64,000 nucleotides of DNA from Gilvimarinus agarilyticus (GTDB lineage: Bacteria; Pseudomonadota; Gammaproteobacteria; Pseudomonadales; Cellvibrionaceae). The notes under the pieces are model-generated. The model was not told the DNA's origin. It made no database searches and was given only the letters and a program-made list of their open reading frames with translations. Made by a program: the position numbers and the translations under genes. The stretch lies in contig NZ_JXCJ01000001.1 in the NCBI RefSeq assembly GCF_000832015.1, positions 819,343 through 883,342 of the forward strand, written 5' to 3'. Position 1 is the first letter of the stretch. Every line of letters starts with the position of its first letter. This document shows positions 9,448 to 19,863 of the stretch, one piece after another.

Positions 9448-9529
9448 ATGTGTGCTTTAAGATAAATGACAGTACAGTATGTACTTGTGAAGAATAATAA
9501 CAGTAAGCTGAATAAGTGCAGAGGCTCTC

Positions 9530-11062
9530 ATGGCAACCCCAATGACTCAACGAATTGTTATTGTCGGTGGTGGCACGGCGGGCTGGATGACCGCCGCCGC
9601 ATTCGCGCGCCTTTTACCTGCGGGTATGTCAATCACTCTGGTTGAATCAGATAATATCAGCACGGTTGGGGTGGGTGAGGCCACTATTCCCCATATACGA
9701 TACTTTAACCAATTGTTGGGTATTGCCGAGCGAGAGTTTATCCAGGCCACTCAAGCGACTTACAAATTGGCGATTGAGTTTGTCGGTTGGGGCGATGAAA
9801 GTAGCCGTTACATGCATCCCTTTAGCGCCTTTGGTCACGACTTAGGCGGTATTGATTTTCATCACCACTGGCTGTGTGCCCGTGCCGCGTTACCCCATTT
9901 ACGCTTAGATTCATTTTCTCTGGCGGCGCAGTTGGCCCATAACGGGCGTTTCGCGCCACCACCGCCCTATGCCGACTTAGGGTACGGTTATGCGTTTCAC
10001 GTAGATGCCACACGTTACGCAATACTGTTGCGCCGCTATGCTGAAAAGCGCAGGGTTGTGCGCTGTGAAGGCACGGTGGATTACGCCGAGCAGTCCGCTG
10101 ATGGCCGCTTATCGGCAGTGGTACTTGAGTCGGGAGCGCGAATTGAGGGGGATTTTTTTGTCGACTGTAGCGGCTTTCGTTCGCTTTTGCTCGGCCAAGC
10201 GATGAAGGTGCCTTTTACCAGCTGGAAGCACTGGTTGCCTTGCGACAGGGCAATAGCCATGGCGAGCGAGCCGCTGAAGACGATACCGTCTTTTACTCGT
10301 TCAACAGCGACGGGATCTGGCTGGCAGTGGCGTATTCCACTGCAGGAACGTACCGGAAACGGGCAAGTGTATGCCAGCGATTACCTAACGGATGACGAGG
10401 CGTTTGAACAGTTGTATCAGGCGTTAAACAGTGAGCCGGTGTCAGAGCCAAACTTGCTGCGCTTTGAAGCGGGCTGCCGCGCGCAAAGCTGGAAGAAAAA
10501 CTGCGTAGCAGTGGGGCTATCCAGCGGCTTCTTAGAGCCTTTAGAATCTACCAGCATTTACTTAATCCAGATGGCGATTATTAAATGCGTAGAATATTTC
10601 CCCATCAACGGCGAACATAGCTTAAGTGAATCTGCGTTTAACCAGTGGATGTCTACAGAGTATCATCGGGTGCGCGATTTTTTAATTTTGCACTACCATT
10701 TGAATCGCCGTACAGACTCTAGGTTTTGGCAAGACTGCGCCGCAATGAGTATTCCGGATAGCCTGCAGCAAAAGATAGAACTGTTTCGCGAATCTGCTTG
10801 TATCGAGCAATACGAGCGGGGCTTGTTTGCCCAGCCTAGCTGGCTAGCCGTTTATCTTGGTCAAGGTTTATTGCCAACGGGTTTTGACTCTCGGGCGCTT
10901 CAGTCACCGCAAGCGGCCACCGCGGCAAAGCTCGACTCTATGGCGTCGCATCTACAACAGCTGGCGCAAAGGGCCCCCATGCACGGGGATGTGATCCGAC
11001 GGGGCGGGTTAAGTCAAGAGGGGCCAGCGGTAATGAGTTTGTATGGTGAACGCCGTGGCTAA
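9530..11062 (+). CDS. Flavin-dependent tryptophan halogenase family protein (first of three)
   Basis: A 510-residue PrnA-like FAD-dependent halogenase homologue. The family uses FADH2, oxygen and halide to form hypohalous acid, which reacts through an active-site lysine. The FAD-binding GGGTAGWM is at 13-20. Lys79 sits at the same position as the catalytic lysine of PrnA. The WxWxIP motif reads WQWRIP (265-270). The EPLEST segment (336-341) carries the glutamate-containing catalytic-site motif. The motifs needed for chemistry are therefore present. ATG 9530 follows GAGG. Such proteins commonly sit beside TonB receptors in polysaccharide-degrading proteobacteria, where the true substrate is generally unknown. 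Halogenation of free tryptophan is not implied. Confidence 0.9.
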   Translation: MATPMTQRIVIVGGGTAGWMTAAAFARLLPAGMSITLVESDNISTVGVGEATIPHIRYFNQLLGIAEREFIQATQATYKLAIEFVGWGDESSRYMHPFSAFGHDLGGIDFHHHWLCARAALPHLRLDSFSLAAQLAHNGRFAPPPPYADLGYGYAFHVDATRYAILLRRYAEKRRVVRCEGTVDYAEQSADGRLSAVVLESGARIEGDFFVDCSGFRSLLLGQAMKVPFTSWKHWLPCDRAIAMASEPLKTIPSFTRSTATGSGWQWRIPLQERTGNGQVYASDYLTDDEAFEQLYQALNSEPVSEPNLLRFEAGCRAQSWKKNCVAVGLSSGFLEPLESTSIYLIQMAIIKCVEYFPINGEHSLSESAFNQWMSTEYHRVRDFLILHYHLNRRTDSRFWQDCAAMSIPDSLQQKIELFRESACIEQYERGLFAQPSWLAVYLGQGLLPTGFDSRALQSPQAATAAKLDSMASHLQQLAQRAPMHGDVIRRGGLSQEGPAVMSLYGERRG

Positions 11063-12503
11063 CGCGCCTCGCCCAATACGGCGGATAATTATTGTGGGCA
11101 ACGGCTTGGTTGCGGCCGGTGCGGCCGTCACTTTGGCAACTACGCTTAAAGCGAGCAGTTGTGAGCTGCTCTGGGTGCGCCCTGCTGCGCTGGAGCAAGA
11201 CGACAGCCACGGCGTAGAAGTTACTGACCCCGCGTTTGGGTGTTGGTTGACTATGGTGGGTTACCCGGAGCCGGAGCTACTGCGCACTTGCCGAGGGATC
11301 TACTCGTTGGGTGTGCAATACAACATTAACCAAACGCCTTTTTTTTGGCCCTACGGCACCCATGGCATTGAACCCTCGCCGGCGCCTTTTGAGCAGGAAT
11401 TCTTTAGGCGCTTTGACGGCGCCGATCAATTAGCGTTTGCTGATCACTTCCTGGCTGCGCAGGCAGCTAAACTAGGGCGGTTTGACTTTCCGGTGGACGA
11501 TCCGCGCTCGGCCAAATCCACTTTAGGTTACGGGTTACACTTAGATCGCTCGGCCTTGGTAGAAGCTCTCGCCCAATACGCCCGCACACTGGGTGTGGAG
11601 TGCGTTTCTTGTGATACCTTGAATGTTCATGGAGGTTCCGCTAATGGGGTCGAAGCGTTGGACGTTGGTGGCGGATCGCCACTGGCCGCCGATTTTTATA
11701 TCGATGCCACCGGCGCGTCAGCACACCTGCTGCGGCAAACACTTAATGAGCCCTATGATAATTCGCAAGCGGAACCTTGGCGCTATTGCCTAAGCTATAG
11801 CGAGATGTCTACCGTCACCCCACAACCTTTTGCTCAAATGTTGTGCGAGCCTTGGGGCTGGCGCCGCCAGTGCGCTTTACAAGATAACCTTAAGGTCGAC
11901 TGCTGGGTGCGCGATGAAACCGCTTTGCACACATTAACGTCGGGGATGCATACGGACGGCTACCGTGTTCAGGGCATTCAAAGCGGTCGCTCCCGTCAGG
12001 GGTGGGCTCACAACTGTCTTGCCTTGGGGCAAGCGGCCGGTCAACCAGGGGGGGTGGCCTTTTCTGAATGGTCCTGGGCTTCACGGTGTCTTATGCTTTG
12101 GCTCGAATTATTGCCAGACAGAACCGGCCGCCCGTTATTAAGGGATGAATATAATCGACGTTGGCGACAGCTTTACGAGCTCGTGAATGAGATTCACTGG
12201 ATGCACGCCGTGGGTTTTGAGTGTGACAACAAAAGTCTTCCAGATCAGTTACGCTGGCGCTTATCAGTGTTTTGTGGTTTTGGTCGCTTATGGCGGCGAG
12301 AGGAAGATATCCTGAGTGACGAGGCGTGGATTGTATTGGCACTTGGGTTAGGATGGTATCCCAAGGGCTACGACCTGACGCTGGTTGATGCGGATTTAGA
12401 TCGTTTGCAGCACAAGCATAACAAAATTCACCAAACCCTGGTTAAGGCGGCAGAAACTATGCCCACCCTAACCGAGGTATTAAAAAATCTCAAAGCCCGG
12501 TAA
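11043..12503 (+). CDS. Degenerate tryptophan-halogenase-like flavoprotein (second of three)
   Basis: A 486-residue member of the same fold that has lost the halogenase signatures. The N-terminus keeps a dinucleotide motif (GNGLVAAG, 19-26) and the DFYIDATGAS segment typical of the family, so FAD binding is plausible. The catalytic lysine position reads Ser88 (IYSLGVQY against TYKLAIEF in its neighbour). WxWxIP has become WGWRRQ, and EPLEST has become QPGGVAF. The reading frame is intact and overlaps the previous gene by 20 bases, so it is translated in the same operon and not decaying by frameshift. It may be a non-catalytic partner or an oxidoreductase of altered function. GTG 11046 is an alternative start. 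Confidence 0.82.
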   Translation: MVNAVANAPRPIRRIIIVGNGLVAAGAAVTLATTLKASSCELLWVRPAALEQDDSHGVEVTDPAFGCWLTMVGYPEPELLRTCRGIYSLGVQYNINQTPFFWPYGTHGIEPSPAPFEQEFFRRFDGADQLAFADHFLAAQAAKLGRFDFPVDDPRSAKSTLGYGLHLDRSALVEALAQYARTLGVECVSCDTLNVHGGSANGVEALDVGGGSPLAADFYIDATGASAHLLRQTLNEPYDNSQAEPWRYCLSYSEMSTVTPQPFAQMLCEPWGWRRQCALQDNLKVDCWVRDETALHTLTSGMHTDGYRVQGIQSGRSRQGWAHNCLALGQAAGQPGGVAFSEWSWASRCLMLWLELLPDRTGRPLLRDEYNRRWRQLYELVNEIHWMHAVGFECDNKSLPDQLRWRLSVFCGFGRLWRREEDILSDEAWIVLALGLGWYPKGYDLTLVDADLDRLQHKHNKIHQTLVKAAETMPTLTEVLKNLKAR

Positions 12504-12547
12504 CTAGCCGCGCCGCAAAAGATGTTAAAAAGAGGCCATTAAATTAG

Positions 12548-14059
12548 ATGACGGATAACAGGATACAAAAAGTACTCATTGTTGGCGGCGGTACGGCCGG
12601 CTGGATGGCCGCTGCGGCAATGGCTCGCGTGTTAAAAAACCAGTACTGTGAAATTCAGCTTATAGAATCGGACAGCATTGGTACTGTCGGTGTTGGAGAG
12701 GCGACTATTCCGCAGATTCAGCTGTTTAACCAAATGTTAGGGCTTGATGAAAACGAATTTTTACGAAAAACCTTTGGAACTTTTAAGCTTGGTATTCAGT
12801 TTGATAATTGGGGCCAGATTGGCGAGCGCTATATTCACGCTTTTGGTGGCGTCGGTAAAGATATGGAAGGCGTGTCGTTTTATCACTACTGGCTAAAGAT
12901 GTTTCAGTTGGGGGAGGCGCCGGGGCTGGATCAATTTACGCTTAACTGCCTGGCCGCTCAGCAAGGGCGTTTTATGCGGCCGGTAGATGCGGGCAACTCA
13001 CCACTGTCAGATATTGCCTATGCGTTTCATTTTGATGCTACTTTATACGCTATGTTCTTGCGTGATTACGCCATCGAGAGAGGCGTACAAAGGCGAGAAG
13101 GAAAAATAATCGATGTTTCTCTGAACAACGACAACGGTTTTATTGAATCTGTCGCCCTAGAGGATGGCGATTGCCTGGATGCCGATTTTTTTATCGATTG
13201 CTCTGGCTTTCGCGGCGTGCTTATCGACCAAGCACTTAATACAGGCTATGAAGACTGGAGTCAGTGGCTGCCCTGTGATCGCGCTGTCGCCGTGCCTTGC
13301 AGTAAGGTCTCCGAGCCCACGCCATTTACTCGCGCTACGGCCCACAAGGCGGGTTGGCAGTGGCGCATCCCGCTACAGCATCGCACCGGTAATGGCCATG
13401 TGTACTGCAGTCAATATATAAGTGATGATGAGGCGACTGGCACGCTGTTAAATAACTTGGATGGCGAACCCTTGGCCGATCCAAAGCTGTTGCGTTTCAC
13501 CACGGGGAAACGTAAGCATTTTTGGAACAAAAACTGTGTTGCCCTAGGGCTGGCAGGTGGCTTTATGGAGCCGCTCGAGTCCACCAGTATTCATTTGGTG
13601 CAGTCGGGCATCGCAAAGTTGATGAGCTTATTCCCCAACCGAAATTTTGATCAGGAAGATATCGACGAATACAATCGTCAGGTCGACTTTGAGTACGACC
13701 GTATACGGGACTTCTTAATTGCTCACTACTGTATCACTCGCCGGGATGATTCAGATTTTTGGAACTACTGTCGTACGATGCCTATCCCCGAAACACTGCA
13801 ACAAAAAATTGCTCAGTTTAAAAAGAATGGCCGAATATTTCGTACTAATGAAGAGCTATTTAATGATCTTAGCTGGCTTGAGGTTATGCACGGTCAGGGG
13901 TTGCGCCCGAGGGCGTATCATCCGATTGTGGACACGCTTAGCAAAGATGAAATCGCGCGGCGCTTAGACAGCATTCGCGAGGTTGTTCAGCGCTCGGTGG
14001 AGTATATGCCCACTCACCAAGCGTTTATTAACGATAACTGTCGTGCTAAATCGATGTAA
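12548..14059 (+). CDS. Flavin-dependent tryptophan halogenase family protein (third of three)
   Basis: A 503-residue PrnA-like protein, clearly a paralogue of the first. It has GGGTAGWM (13-20), catalytic lysine Lys80 (TFKLGIQF), WQWRIP (270-275) and EPLEST (341-346). All catalytic motifs are intact. It starts 44 bases after the second gene, probably in the same transcript. Its ribosome binding site is weak (GAGG is about 14 bases away). Its 3' end overlaps the end of the converging histidine kinase gene by 14 bases. The substrate is unknown; context suggests a link to the TonB-receptor carbohydrate locus. Confidence 0.9.
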   Translation: MTDNRIQKVLIVGGGTAGWMAAAAMARVLKNQYCEIQLIESDSIGTVGVGEATIPQIQLFNQMLGLDENEFLRKTFGTFKLGIQFDNWGQIGERYIHAFGGVGKDMEGVSFYHYWLKMFQLGEAPGLDQFTLNCLAAQQGRFMRPVDAGNSPLSDIAYAFHFDATLYAMFLRDYAIERGVQRREGKIIDVSLNNDNGFIESVALEDGDCLDADFFIDCSGFRGVLIDQALNTGYEDWSQWLPCDRAVAVPCSKVSEPTPFTRATAHKAGWQWRIPLQHRTGNGHVYCSQYISDDEATGTLLNNLDGEPLADPKLLRFTTGKRKHFWNKNCVALGLAGGFMEPLESTSIHLVQSGIAKLMSLFPNRNFDQEDIDEYNRQVDFEYDRIRDFLIAHYCITRRDDSDFWNYCRTMPIPETLQQKIAQFKKNGRIFRTNEELFNDLSWLEVMHGQGLRPRAYHPIVDTLSKDEIARRLDSIREVVQRSVEYMPTHQAFINDNCRAKSM

Positions 14060-16178
14060 TGAAACAGTCACTCAATACTTTGTATAGTTTTGCGGGTTTT
14101 ATTGGCTTGCTGATGTAATCGTTCATGCCGGCCGCTAAACAGCGGTCGCGATCTTCGTGCATAGCCTGTGCGGTTAGGGCGATAATGGGTAGGTGGCTTA
14201 AATGTGATTGTGCGCGAATCGCTTGAGTCGCTTCTATGCCATTCATAAGCGGCATTTCAATATCCATTAAAATGGCGTCAAAGCTTAGGCTTCCGGCCAA
14301 GTGCGCCAGTGCCTCTTGACCATTATTGGCTGTGGTTACCGTAACGCCTTTTTTGCGTAACATGCCAGTGGCCACCTGTTGGTTCACGACATTGTCCTCG
14401 ACCAATAAAATATGGCGTCCCTGTAGCTGCTCAAATGTTTCGATCTCTGTGCTTTGGTTGGGCTGCAAGCATTCGGGTAGCGCTCGGCAAATAGCGTCAA
14501 ATAAGCGTGATTCGCTGACCGGTTTACTTAAAAAATCATCGACAATGTCGACGTCTTTGTCAGTGGCCGTATGCGGCTGCGAGAAAATTTCGTCGCGACT
14601 AAGTGAAGACACCAAAAAAATCCGTGGCTTACGGTGTAAGTCGCACGCGGTTTTAATATCGCGCGCCGCGGCTAAGCCATTTTTAATAGGCATTTTGTAG
14701 TCGATTAATACTAAGTCGTAAGGGCGATTGTCTTGTTCTGCGCGGCGAATTTTGTCGCAGGCCACGTGGGCATCGCAGGCGCTATCCACGTGATCGACCA
14801 GTTTGCCCGCCGACTGACTGAGAATATCCAGTGCCAGCTGATTGTCGTCGACGACCAGTAGGCGCAGGGCGCGACAATTGTAATCGCTGTCGTTGATGCG
14901 TCGCGCGCCTATATGGCTTTTTTCAAAGTCGGCGGTGAACGAAAAGGTCGTGCTTTTGTTGGGTTCGCTGTGCAGCTCCAGTGAGCCGTTCATTAGTTTG
15001 ACCAACAGCTTGCATATTTGTAAGCCAAAACCACTTTTGTTACCGATGGTGCGGTGCGGCTGGCGTTGTAGATCGCTGCGCAACCGCTCCAGGGTTTGCG
15101 GCGACATTCCCCGTCCGTAATCAGTGATCGAGAATCGCAGGCTAATACGGTCGTTGACACAACGCAGTAGCTTGGCCCTAATTAAAATCTCGGGGCTGTA
15201 GGAGTATTGCAAGGCGTTGCTGACTAAGTGGCTGATAATATGCGTAAGCCTAGTAGCATCGCCACGCATAAACAGCGGCACCTCGTCATCGATGGCAAAA
15301 TTAATGGCCACTGATTGCGCGTTGCCGTCGCGCTCGATCCCGCGACTTTCAAATTGGTGAGAGAGACGCTCAAACACCCGCTCTAAATCAAAGTGACTGT
15401 GTTCTAAGGTGATGTTGCCGGTCTCGAGCTTGGCGTAGTCAAACACCTGATTAACCGTTTGTAGCAACGCGTCGGCGGCTATGCCCATGCTGTGCAGATA
15501 GCTGCGTTGTACATCGTCCAGAGGGGTGTCTTGCAGCAGATGCCCCAGGCCAATAATGGCGTTCATCGGGGTGCGGATCTCGTGGCTCATACTGGCCAAA
15601 AACTGACTTTTGGTTTTGCTGGCCTGTTCGGCCTCGGCTTTGGCTGTGACGAGCTCGGTATTGGTTTGGACGTCTCCGGTGATATCGCTAATGGTACCCA
15701 CGCAGCGGGTTGCGTAGCCGTCTTCGTCGGGCTCAACTAACACACAGCGGCTATCGACCCAGAGGGTTTCGCCAGCCGCGTTCAGCATGCGGTGCTCCAG
15801 GCGCAAATTGGCGCGGCGGTTGGCGATGGCGGCGCGCAGCTCGTCGATTACGGCCTCCCGGTCTTCGGGGTGCAGCAGTTGCTGCTCGATGAGCGCGAAG
15901 CCGATATTGGCAGGAGGCTCCGGGTAGCCCAGTAGCTTCCAGTAGCCGCGACTGAAATAGCAGCGGCCGCTGTTGATGTTCCAGTCCCATAAACCATCGC
16001 GAGAGGCTGCCATAGCGTAGCGAAAGCGCCGATCGCGGGTGGCTAACTCGTCGAGCTCATCATTGTTATCCGAGCTGTGCGGTGGATTAGAAGGCACGGC
16101 ATTTTTCTCGGCAAGGGCTTGCTCGAGTGTGCGAATACGCGCCTTTAACGCGCTGATGTTGTCGTTTTCAGTAGACAA
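14046..16178 (-). CDS. Soluble hybrid sensor histidine kinase with PAS and two receiver domains
   Basis: A 710-residue cytoplasmic hybrid kinase with no membrane segments. Order: short coiled coil (1-30), PAS/PAC sensor (about 50-170), dimerisation/phosphoacceptor domain with His199 in SHEIRTPMN, ATPase domain (N-box HLVSNAL, G1 DYGRG, G2 GFGLQ), then two receivers. The first has the acceptor Asp in LVLIDYKMP, the second in ILMDIEMP, and both look complete. There is no HPt domain, so output probably goes through a separate phosphotransfer protein. The start is TTG 16178; the next methionine is inside the PAS domain, so TTG is the only reasonable choice. The signal is unknown. The gene faces the halogenase operon, which by itself does not prove a link. 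Confidence 0.9.
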   Translation of the reverse strand: MSTENDNISALKARIRTLEQALAEKNAVPSNPPHSSDNNDELDELATRDRRFRYAMAASRDGLWDWNINSGRCYFSRGYWKLLGYPEPPANIGFALIEQQLLHPEDREAVIDELRAAIANRRANLRLEHRMLNAAGETLWVDSRCVLVEPDEDGYATRCVGTISDITGDVQTNTELVTAKAEAEQASKTKSQFLASMSHEIRTPMNAIIGLGHLLQDTPLDDVQRSYLHSMGIAADALLQTVNQVFDYAKLETGNITLEHSHFDLERVFERLSHQFESRGIERDGNAQSVAINFAIDDEVPLFMRGDATRLTHIISHLVSNALQYSYSPEILIRAKLLRCVNDRISLRFSITDYGRGMSPQTLERLRSDLQRQPHRTIGNKSGFGLQICKLLVKLMNGSLELHSEPNKSTTFSFTADFEKSHIGARRINDSDYNCRALRLLVVDDNQLALDILSQSAGKLVDHVDSACDAHVACDKIRRAEQDNRPYDLVLIDYKMPIKNGLAAARDIKTACDLHRKPRIFLVSSLSRDEIFSQPHTATDKDVDIVDDFLSKPVSESRLFDAICRALPECLQPNQSTEIETFEQLQGRHILLVEDNVVNQQVATGMLRKKGVTVTTANNGQEALAHLAGSLSFDAILMDIEMPLMNGIEATQAIRAQSHLSHLPIIALTAQAMHEDRDRCLAAGMNDYISKPIKPAKLYKVLSDCFITSI

Positions 16179-16367
16179 GCCCAGCTGCCCCCGTAAGCCA
16201 CCGTGTTATAGACCATTATGCCGCGCAGATTATTGCTTAAGCATAGATGAATTGGGCGCCGAGTCCAGTACTTTTGCACAAAAAATGTTCATTTTGCTAC
16301 TGGGTTTGCACGGGCGACTGAGGCGGAAAGAGGTAGGTGTTGGTGGGGCGGAATAACCTGGCGGTTG

Positions 16368-16401
16368 GTCGCTGCCCGCTCCAGGCGGAGTGGGCAGCGA
16401 C
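16368..16401 (-). terminator. Strong hairpin just after argH
   Basis: A 15-bp stem (16368-16382 with 16387-16401, one G-T pair) closes on an AGGC tetraloop, four bases beyond the argH stop. No T-run follows, so it may act as a 3' stabiliser or a non-canonical terminator. Confidence 0.55.
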
Positions 16402-16405
16402 TGGC

Positions 16406-17794
16406 TTACAACTGCTTGCGGGCGTAGGCAACGGCCGTTTTAACCTGGGCGGGGGCGGTGCCGCCGATGTGATCACGGGCGGCGACCGAGCCCTCCAGAG
16501 TCAACACGTCAAATACGTCATCGCCGATGGTGTCCGAGAACTGTTGTAGCTCGTCAAGGCTCATCTCCGACAGGTCTTTACCCGATTCAATACCGTAGGC
16601 TACGGATTTACCCACCACCTCATGGGCGTCGCGAAACGGCATGCCTTTGCGCACTAAGTAGTCGGCCAAGTCGGTAGCGGTAGAAAAACCGCGCCGCGCC
16701 GCCTCGTACATGCTGTCTTTACGCGAGCGAATGGCCGGCACCATGTCGGCAAAGGCGCGCAGGCAGTCTTTTACGGTATCGACGGCGTCAAACAACGGCT
16801 CTTTGTCTTCCTGATTGTCTTTGTTGTAGGCCAGCGGTTGCGACTTCATCAGGGTTAACAGGGCGACTAAATGTCCGTTTACCCGGCCGGTTTTACCGCG
16901 AACCAGCTCGGGCACGTCGGGGTTTTTCTTTTGCGGCATAATCGATGAGCCGGTGCAGAAGCGGTCGGGCATATCGATAAAGTTAAACTGAGCGCTGGTC
17001 CACAGCACTAACTCCTCACTGGCGCGGGATAAATGCGTCAGCAAAATGCTGGCAAACGCGCAAAACTCGATGGCAAAGTCCCGGTCGGATACTGAGTCGA
17101 GCGAGTTAGCCGTGGGCTTATCAAAACCCAAAAGCTCGGCGGTAAGCTCGCGGTCGATGGGGTAGGTGGTGCCGGCCAGAGCGGCGGCGCCCAGCGGCGA
17201 CTGGTTTAAGCGGGTGCGGCAATCGGCCAACCGGCTGGCATCGCGCACCAGCATTTCGTACCAGGCCAACAGGTGATGGCCAAAGGTCACGGGTTGTGCG
17301 GTTTGCAGGTGAGTAAAACCCGGCATGATGGTGTCGGCCTCGCGCTCTGCCAGATCTAGAATACCGCTCTGCAGACGCTTGAGCTCGGCGGCAATCAGGT
17401 CAATCTGGTCGCGCACGTACAGCCGAATATCGGTGGCCACCTGATCGTTACGCGAGCGGCCGGTGTGCAGCTTTTTACCGGTAATGCCAATTTTTTTGGT
17501 GAGCGCGGCTTCGATGTTCATATGCACATCTTCGAGCTGCACCGACCACTCAAAGTTGCCCGCGTTAATATCGGCGCGGATTTCTTCGAGCCCTTCAATG
17601 ATTTGTGTTTTTTCCGCAGCGCTCAGTACGCCGACCTTTTCAAGCATGGTAGCGTGGGCGATCGAGCCGTTAATGTCCTGCTGGTAAAGGCGCCAGTCAA
17701 AGCCAATTGAGGCGGTAAAGCGCTCGACGAAGGCGTCGGTGGGCTCGGTAAAACGGCCGCCCCAGGATTGGTTGGTCTGCTCGTTATCGCTCAT
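16406..17794 (-). CDS. argH: Argininosuccinate lyase
   Basis: Last step of arginine biosynthesis: cleaves argininosuccinate to arginine and fumarate in the cytoplasm. At 462 residues it has the family's normal length. It starts [15 protein letters not shown], includes [12 protein letters not shown] (substrate loop), [13 protein letters not shown], and the fumarase/ASL signature [12 protein letters not shown]. The divergent order argH / algZ-algR-hemCDXY matches Pseudomonas. Identity is secure. Confidence 0.98.
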   Translation of the reverse strand: MSDNEQTNQSWGGRFTEPTDAFVERFTASIGFDWRLYQQDINGSIAHATMLEKVGVLSAAEKTQIIEGLEEIRADINAGNFEWSVQLEDVHMNIEAALTKKIGITGKKLHTGRSRNDQVATDIRLYVRDQIDLIAAELKRLQSGILDLAEREADTIMPGFTHLQTAQPVTFGHHLLAWYEMLVRDASRLADCRTRLNQSPLGAAALAGTTYPIDRELTAELLGFDKPTANSLDSVSDRDFAIEFCAFASILLTHLSRASEELVLWTSAQFNFIDMPDRFCTGSSIMPQKKNPDVPELVRGKTGRVNGHLVALLTLMKSQPLAYNKDNQEDKEPLFDAVDTVKDCLRAFADMVPAIRSRKDSMYEAARRGFSTATDLADYLVRKGMPFRDAHEVVGKSVAYGIESGKDLSEMSLDELQQFSDTIGDDVFDVLTLEGSVAARDHIGGTAPAQVKTAVAYARKQL

Positions 17795-17971
17795 AGTGTG
17801 TCTCGCGGTTAGAATCGGTATTTTGCGCCAGTCGGATCGGCGGCACTATCGGCCTCCCGACGGGCCTGTATGTGCCCGGCCGCATCCGCTAGTATTCAGC
17901 AGAATAACACTGGCACTGCATCTCAGTGGCGGCATTATAGCCCATGGAAAAAACGGCAGTAAGGTATTGCT

Positions 17972-19060
17972 ATGAGGAAACCGGCAAGACAGGCACAAAC
18001 CGCGCTCAACGAGCGTGCGCCTACGCTTCTGCCCGAGCTGTGCAACATTGAGGCGTTGTTTATGCTGGTGGTGGCGGCCGAGCTGTTGGCGGTGCTGCTG
18101 AGCGCTGCCAGCCAAGGGTTGGCAGCGCTCAGCTGGGCCCATTTGGGGTTGGTGTCGGCGCTGGTGCTGTGGATTACGCTGGCCAGCGCCGGACTTATTT
18201 GTGCGGCGCGACCGCTGCTTGAACGCCTACCACGGCTATTTGCCTGGCTCGCCGCATACGGCGTTATTTTAGTCTGTGCCGGGGTGTTTTCGGCCACGGG
18301 CCAGTGGCTATTAAAAGGCATCGGGCGGGGCTTTTTTGATGGTTGGCAGGTGGCCACCCACGTACTGCTTGCGGCTATTATTGCCGGGATGTTGCTGCGC
18401 TACTTATATTTACTACAGCGCCTGCGCGAGCAACAGCAGGCCGAGCTGCGTGCCCGGATTCAGGCACTGCAGTCACGTATCGAGCCTCATTTTCTGTTTA
18501 ATAGTATGAATAGCATTGCCAGCTTGATTGCGGTAGATCCGGATTTAGCCGAGCGTCTGGTCGAAGACTTAGCTGACTTGTTTCGCGCGGCGCTCAGCAA
18601 AACCAGTAAAGTGAGCGCCGAGCGCGAGCTGGCGCTGACCCGGGCCTACTTGCGTATCGAACAGTTGCGTTTAGGTGAGCGACTGCGACTTAACTGGGAT
18701 GTAGCCACCCCGCCAGAGGATGCTGAGCTGCCTCATTTGCTACTGCAACCGCTGGTAGAAAACGCCATTTATCACGGTATCGAAAATAGCCGCACAGGCG
18801 GGGAGTTGGCGGTAAAGCTGCGCATAGAGGGCGGCGAGTTGACCCTGTCGGTATACAACAGCGTCGCGGAGTCGACCCAGGAGTCGCGCCGCGCGGGCAA
18901 TAAGCTGGGGCTTGATAATGTGCGCCACCGGCTCTTGGCTTTTTATGGGGCGGATGCGCAGTTGACCATCGACGATCGTCCCGATTCGTTTTGTGTCACT
19001 ATCTGGATTGGCGACATAAGACCGCGCCCTGGCTTACCCCGCGAGAAGAAAAAGGCCTAA
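17972..19060 (+). CDS. algZ: LytS/AlgZ-type membrane sensor histidine kinase
   Basis: A 362-residue kinase of the His_kinase (LytS-like) family. About four membrane segments occupy 28-148. The conserved phosphoacceptor block IEPHFLFNSMNS has His173, and a compact ATPase domain follows (LLLQPLVENAIYHGIE, GNKLGLDNVRHRL). It lies two bases before its LytTR response regulator and between argH and hemC, exactly as AlgZ (FimS) does in Pseudomonas. In Pseudomonas the pair controls type IV pili and alginate. Pilus genes exist in this window but no alginate genes are visible, so the regulon here is inferred. AAGG lies about ten bases before the ATG. Confidence 0.88.
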   Translation: MRKPARQAQTALNERAPTLLPELCNIEALFMLVVAAELLAVLLSAASQGLAALSWAHLGLVSALVLWITLASAGLICAARPLLERLPRLFAWLAAYGVILVCAGVFSATGQWLLKGIGRGFFDGWQVATHVLLAAIIAGMLLRYLYLLQRLREQQQAELRARIQALQSRIEPHFLFNSMNSIASLIAVDPDLAERLVEDLADLFRAALSKTSKVSAERELALTRAYLRIEQLRLGERLRLNWDVATPPEDAELPHLLLQPLVENAIYHGIENSRTGGELAVKLRIEGGELTLSVYNSVAESTQESRRAGNKLGLDNVRHRLLAFYGADAQLTIDDRPDSFCVTIWIGDIRPRPGLPREKKKA

Positions 19061-19062
19061 TT

Positions 19063-19788
19063 ATGTTAGATGTGTTAATTGTCGATGATGAGCCGCTGGC
19101 GCGGGCCAGGCTCGGGCGAATGCTAGAGGCGCTGCCGGAGTATCGGGTAAGTGCCGAGGCCCCCGATGGTGAGGCGGCGTTGGCGGCGGTGTTAGAGCAT
19201 GACCCGGATATCGTCCTGATGGACATCCATATGCCGGGCGATGATGGCTTAATGGCGGCACGCGCGATCAGTGAGCTGGACGACCCACCGGCCATCATAT
19301 TTTGTACCGCCTATAGTGAGCACGCACTGGAGGCCTTTGCCACCAGCGCGGTGGGTTACTTACTTAAGCCTGTGCGCCGCGAGCAACTAGAGGCGGCGCT
19401 TGGCAAAGTCACGCAGCTTAATAAAATGCAGCGCGCCGCTGCTCAGGGTGCTAGTCGCCGCAGTAGCATCACCGCCAAAACCCACCGGGGGATTGAGCGT
19501 ATAGCACTGGCCGATATTCGTTACTTTCTCGCCGATCAAAAATACGTCACGGTTTACCATACCGGCGGCGAGCACCTGCTGGATGCCACCTTAAAAGAGC
19601 TCGAGCAAGAGTTTGCCGGGCATCTGGTTCGGGTACACCGCAACGCGCTGGTTTCGGCGCGGCATATTTTGGCGTTAGAGCGTTGCCCTGAAGGCGGCTT
19701 GCAGGTGCGTCTGGCCGATACCGAGGTGGCCCCTCTGGTGAGCCGCCGCCACGCCAGCGATGTGAAGGCGCTACTAAAGCAGCTATAG
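19063..19788 (+). CDS. algR: LytTR-family response regulator, AlgR-like
   Basis: A 241-residue transcription regulator. The receiver domain (1-120) has the acidic pocket Asp8-Asp9, phosphoacceptor Asp54 (LMDIHMP) and the lysine in YLLKPVRR. The LytTR DNA-binding domain (about 145-241) includes VRVHRNALVSARHI. ATG 19063 was chosen because it starts MLDVLIVDDE, the normal receiver N-terminus, and lies two bases after the algZ stop. The open frame reaches further upstream into algZ. Translational coupling with the kinase is likely. Confidence 0.92.
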   Translation: MLDVLIVDDEPLARARLGRMLEALPEYRVSAEAPDGEAALAAVLEHDPDIVLMDIHMPGDDGLMAARAISELDDPPAIIFCTAYSEHALEAFATSAVGYLLKPVRREQLEAALGKVTQLNKMQRAAAQGASRRSSITAKTHRGIERIALADIRYFLADQKYVTVYHTGGEHLLDATLKELEQEFAGHLVRVHRNALVSARHILALERCPEGGLQVRLADTEVAPLVSRRHASDVKALLKQL

Positions 19789-19863
19789 CCCGTCCGGGTT
19801 TGTTGTGGTTTGATTTGTTATGATGGGGGCCGCGTTTACCTTCTAGCCAACATTGAGAGTGAT

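Noticed and set aside
14046..14059. The 14-base overlap of the third halogenase gene and the histidine kinase gene as a regulatory link.
   Set aside because: Short convergent overlaps are common in compact genomes and say nothing about shared function.
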